NCBI GenBank assembly: GCA_947068385.1
Contig: CAMTBF010000226.1
Span: forward strand, 1 to 6,371
DNA length: 6,371 nucleotides
Origin: an uncultured Lachnospiraceae bacterium
GTDB taxonomy: Bacteria; Bacillota; Clostridia; Lachnospirales; Lachnospiraceae
Direction of reading: 5' to 3'
A model generated the notes under the pieces. That model was given only the letters and a program-made list of their open reading frames with translations. It searched no databases and had not been told where the DNA came from. Every line of letters starts with the position of its first letter. The first letter of the stretch is position 1. A program made the translations under genes and the position numbers. Of this stretch, positions 3,901 to 6,371 are shown in pieces.

Positions 3901-5736
3901 ATGGAATATAGAGATATCACAAGGGGACGCTTCCTGGAGCGCCCCAACAGGTTCATCGCCCGGGTGGAGATCCAGGAAGGGCAGGACGGGGAACCGCAGG
4001 TGGAGACCGTCCATGTAAAGAATACCGGCAGGTGTCGGGAGCTGCTGCAGAAGGGGGCATGCGTCTACCTGGAGAAAAGCGGCAATCCCGCCCGCTCCAC
4101 GGCCTACGACCTTGTGGCGGTGGAAAAGGGGGAGCGCCTGGTGAACATGGATTCCCAGGCCCCCAACCGGGCGGTGGAGGAATGGCTGCGGGGCGGCGGC
4201 TTCCGCCCGGACGTGACTTTGGTGAAGCCGGAGGCAGTATACGGCGGCTCCCGCTTCGACTTCTATATAGAGGCGGGAGGGGAGCGGATCTTCATGGAGG
4301 TCAAGGGCGTCACCCTGGAGGACGGAGGCATAGTGCGCTTCCCGGATGCCCCCTCGGAGAGGGCCGTGAAGCATGTGGAGGAGCTGGTGGCCGCAAAGGG
4401 GGCGGGCTACCGGGCTTTTGTGCTGTTCGTCGTCCAGATGGAGGATGTGCGGTACTTCACCCCCAACAGGGCCACCCATCCGGAATTCGCGGACGCCCTG
4501 TGCAAAGCGGCCCGGGCGGGTGTGGAGATCCTTGCCTTCGACTGTCTGGTGAGGCCGGACTCCATGACGTTGAACCGTCCTGTCCCTATCGCCCTTTCGG
4601 ATGGCGAATCGCCCTGCATTAATGAAACCTTTAGAAAAAACTTAGGAAAGAATAAGCTTGGGGCTATATGCATCCCCCTTCTAAAATGGTATGATAAGAG
4701 CAGAAGGATCCTGCCCTGGAGGGAAATGCCCACGCCTTACCGTGTGTGGGTGTCGGAGATCATGCTGCAGCAGACCAGGGTGGAGGCCGTGAAGCCCTAT
4801 TTCGAGCGGTTCATGAAGGCGCTTCCGGATATCGGCGCCCTTGCGGAGGCGGAGGGGGAGACGCTCCTGAAGCTGTGGGAGGGATTGGGATACTACAATA
4901 GGGTCCGCAACCTCCAGAAAGCCGCAATCCAGATACAGATGGCCTACGGCGGCCGTATGCCGGACACCTACGAGGCCCTGCTGACCCTAAGCGGAATCGG
5001 CAGCTATACGGCGGGGGCGATTGCCTCCATCGCGTTCCAGCGCCCTGTCCCGGCGGTGGACGGGAACGTCCTGCGGGTGGTGGCAAGGCTTGAGCAGGAC
5101 GGGCGCTGCATCGACGATCCGAAGGTGAAGGCATCGGTGGAGCAGGCCCTGAAGGAGATCATGCCCGAAGACCGCCCGGGGGACTTCAACCAGGCCATGA
5201 TGGAGATAGGGGCCTGCGTCTGCCTCCCCAACGGAGCACCCCTGTGCGGGGAATGCCCTCTGGCGGATCTGTGCGAGAGCCGCAGGGCGGGCACCCAGCA
5301 GGACTATCCAAAGAGACAGGCCAAAAAGGCCAGACAGGTGGAGGACAAGACTATCCTGATAGTCCGAAATGGCGACAAGGCGGCCATCAGGAAGCGCCCG
5401 GGCAGAGGGCTGCTGGCGGGCATGTACGAGTTTCCATCCATGGAGGGCTTCCGCACTGCAGAGGAGGTGGCCGACTATCTGGCGGACAACGGGCTGGAGG
5501 CCCTGGACATACAGCCCCTGGAGGACGCGAAGCACGTCTTTACCCACAGGGAGTGGCATATGAGGGGGTACATGGTCAGCGTGGAGGGGACGGCGGCCCA
5601 GAGAGCCAGCGGCCCTGCCAGGGACTGGATCTACATCGAACCGCAGCAGACAGAGGATAAATATCCGATTCCCTCAGCTTTTGGCGCATATACGAAATAT
5701 TTAAGCATCAAACTGGGCAAGAATAGACATCAATGA
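3901..5736 (+). CDS. sfsA-mutY: SfsA nuclease domain fused to MutY A/G-specific adenine glycosylase
   Basis: One uninterrupted 611-residue ORF holds two normally separate proteins. Residues 1-232 are a complete SfsA: RFLERPNRFIARV, then NTGRCREL, then the PD-(D/E)XK-type site D120...E133-V-K135, and FPDAPSERAVKHVEEL. Residues 257-611 are a complete MutY, which removes adenine mispaired with 8-oxoguanine. It shows LPWRE (271-275), catalytic Glu286 in SEIMLQQT, helix-hairpin-helix LSGIGSYTAGAI (363-374), catalytic Asp387 in VDGNV, four [4Fe-4S] cysteines (C441, C449, C452, C458) and a C-terminal NUDIX-like 8-oxoG-reading domain (about 482-605, with HVFTHREWH). The joining residues 233-256 come from AT-rich DNA (11 of 40 bases G/C at 4621-4660). 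No in-frame ATG, GTG or TTG lies between 4573 and the MutY PWRE motif; ATG 4564 and TTG 4570 fall within the conserved SfsA end. AAGGAG at 3882-3887 is 13 nt before the start, rather far. A frameshift artefact at the junction is possible. Confidence 0.9.
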   Translation: MEYRDITRGRFLERPNRFIARVEIQEGQDGEPQVETVHVKNTGRCRELLQKGACVYLEKSGNPARSTAYDLVAVEKGERLVNMDSQAPNRAVEEWLRGGGFRPDVTLVKPEAVYGGSRFDFYIEAGGERIFMEVKGVTLEDGGIVRFPDAPSERAVKHVEELVAAKGAGYRAFVLFVVQMEDVRYFTPNRATHPEFADALCKAARAGVEILAFDCLVRPDSMTLNRPVPIALSDGESPCINETFRKNLGKNKLGAICIPLLKWYDKSRRILPWREMPTPYRVWVSEIMLQQTRVEAVKPYFERFMKALPDIGALAEAEGETLLKLWEGLGYYNRVRNLQKAAIQIQMAYGGRMPDTYEALLTLSGIGSYTAGAIASIAFQRPVPAVDGNVLRVVARLEQDGRCIDDPKVKASVEQALKEIMPEDRPGDFNQAMMEIGACVCLPNGAPLCGECPLADLCESRRAGTQQDYPKRQAKKARQVEDKTILIVRNGDKAAIRKRPGRGLLAGMYEFPSMEGFRTAEEVADYLADNGLEALDIQPLEDAKHVFTHREWHMRGYMVSVEGTAAQRASGPARDWIYIEPQQTEDKYPIPSAFGAYTKYLSIKLGKNRHQ

Positions 5737-5760
5737 AGACATTCATAGGAGGAAGAAGCC

Positions 5761-6371
5761 GTGAAACTATTATCTGTGGCGATCCCATGCTATAATTCTG
5801 AAAGCTACATGAGGAAATGCGTGGATTCCCTGCTGGTGGGCGGAGAGGATGTGGAGATCATCATCGTGGACGACGGCTCCGTGAAGGATCGGACCGCGGA
5901 GATTGCGGACGAGTACCAGAGCAGATACCCCACCATCGTAAAGGCCGTCCACCAGGAGAACGGCGGCCACGGCTCTGCCGTCAACATGGGCATCCAAAAC
6001 GCCACCGGCCTTTACTTCAAGGTGGTGGACAGCGACGACTGGGTGAAGAAGGAGGCATACCTGCAGGTGCTGGACACCCTGCGGGAGATGGCAGGGGGGG
6101 CTCCTTCCCTGGACATGCTGGTCTGCAACTTCGTCTACGAGAAGGAGGGCGAGAAGCGCAAGAAGGTCATGCACTACCGCCATATCCTGCCGGAGGGCCG
6201 GATGGTGAGCTGGGACGACTGCCACCATTTCATGAAGGGGCATTATATCCTGATGCACTCCGTGATCTTCCGGACGAAGCTGCTGAAGGAATGCGGCCTG
6301 CGGCTGCCGGAGCATACCTTCTATGTGGACAACCTCTACGTGTTCGAGCCCCTGCCCTTCGTGAAGAACAT
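5761..6371 (+). CDS. Family 2 (GT-A fold) glycosyltransferase, N-terminal part, cut by window end
   Basis: The first 203 residues of a GT2-type glycosyltransferase, which would move a sugar from a nucleotide-sugar donor to an acceptor, probably a cell-surface polysaccharide or lipid; donor and acceptor cannot be told. Visible motifs are LLSVAIPCYNSESYM at the N-terminus (nucleotide-binding strand), VDDGS at 36-40, ENGGHGSAVNMG at 66-77 and the metal-binding DSD at 90-92 in VVDSDDW. No signal peptide or membrane segment is seen in this part. The start is GTG at 5761, supported by AGGAGG at 5747-5752 with 8-nt spacing and by the family motif beginning at once. It lies 24 bp after the mutY stop with no terminator between, so some co-transcription is likely. 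The reading frame is open to the last base. Confidence 0.9.
   Translation, partial: MKLLSVAIPCYNSESYMRKCVDSLLVGGEDVEIIIVDDGSVKDRTAEIADEYQSRYPTIVKAVHQENGGHGSAVNMGIQNATGLYFKVVDSDDWVKKEAYLQVLDTLREMAGGAPSLDMLVCNFVYEKEGEKRKKVMHYRHILPEGRMVSWDDCHHFMKGHYILMHSVIFRTKLLKECGLRLPEHTFYVDNLYVFEPLPFVKN

Noticed and set aside
3433..4479. 348-codon open frame on the minus strand across the nucleotidase and SfsA
   Set aside because: It spans two real + strand genes and the gap between them; the translation is His/Leu/Gly-rich with no motifs, a typical shadow in GC-rich DNA.
5770..6315. 181-codon open frame on the minus strand across the glycosyltransferase
   Set aside because: The + strand frame has clear GT2 motifs and a strong start; the antisense product has none.

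Overview
The window reads as a chromosomal housekeeping segment of a GC-rich Clostridia bacterium, most likely a Lachnospiraceae member. This is inferred from protein content: a DUF5685 gene next to a J-domain gene with a Cys-rich tail, a DUF1653 protein, a cytosolic-type 5'-nucleotidase, SfsA and MutY. Strong AGGAGG-type ribosome binding sites and a Gram-positive-type LexA operator point the same way. Every recognised gene is on the + strand. I see no transposase, integrase, phage gene, CRISPR array, tRNA or rRNA.

Layout. Positions 1-1697 hold two genes, probably one operon: a DUF5685 protein and a J-domain protein with a Gly-rich repeat, a TPR-like part and a cysteine-rich tail. Positions 1698-2093 form the only long gap. 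It holds a compact unit: a TTGACA promoter, a perfect LexA/SOS-box palindrome, a strong ribosome binding site, a 9-codon ORF and an intrinsic terminator. A second, well-formed promoter then drives the next gene. Positions 2094-5736 carry a DUF1653 protein, a HAD-type 5'-nucleotidase and a single 611-residue ORF joining SfsA to MutY. From 5761 a family 2 glycosyltransferase begins and runs off the window.

Working together. The middle block has a loose nucleotide and DNA maintenance theme: nucleoside monophosphate dephosphorylation, removal of A opposite 8-oxoguanine, and a PD-(D/E)XK nuclease domain. An SOS operator sits just upstream. The operator is followed by a terminator and a separate promoter, so DNA-damage control of the repair gene is not shown and is at most read-through.

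Most worth checking: the 100-nt SOS-controlled mini-unit (small RNA, micro-peptide, or scar of a lost SOS gene); the SfsA-MutY fusion, whose junction lies on a C5 run where one base fewer would give two separate, overlapping genes; the Asp-rich motifs in DUF5685, which resemble isoprenoid-synthase motifs; and the cysteine-string-like tail of the J protein.
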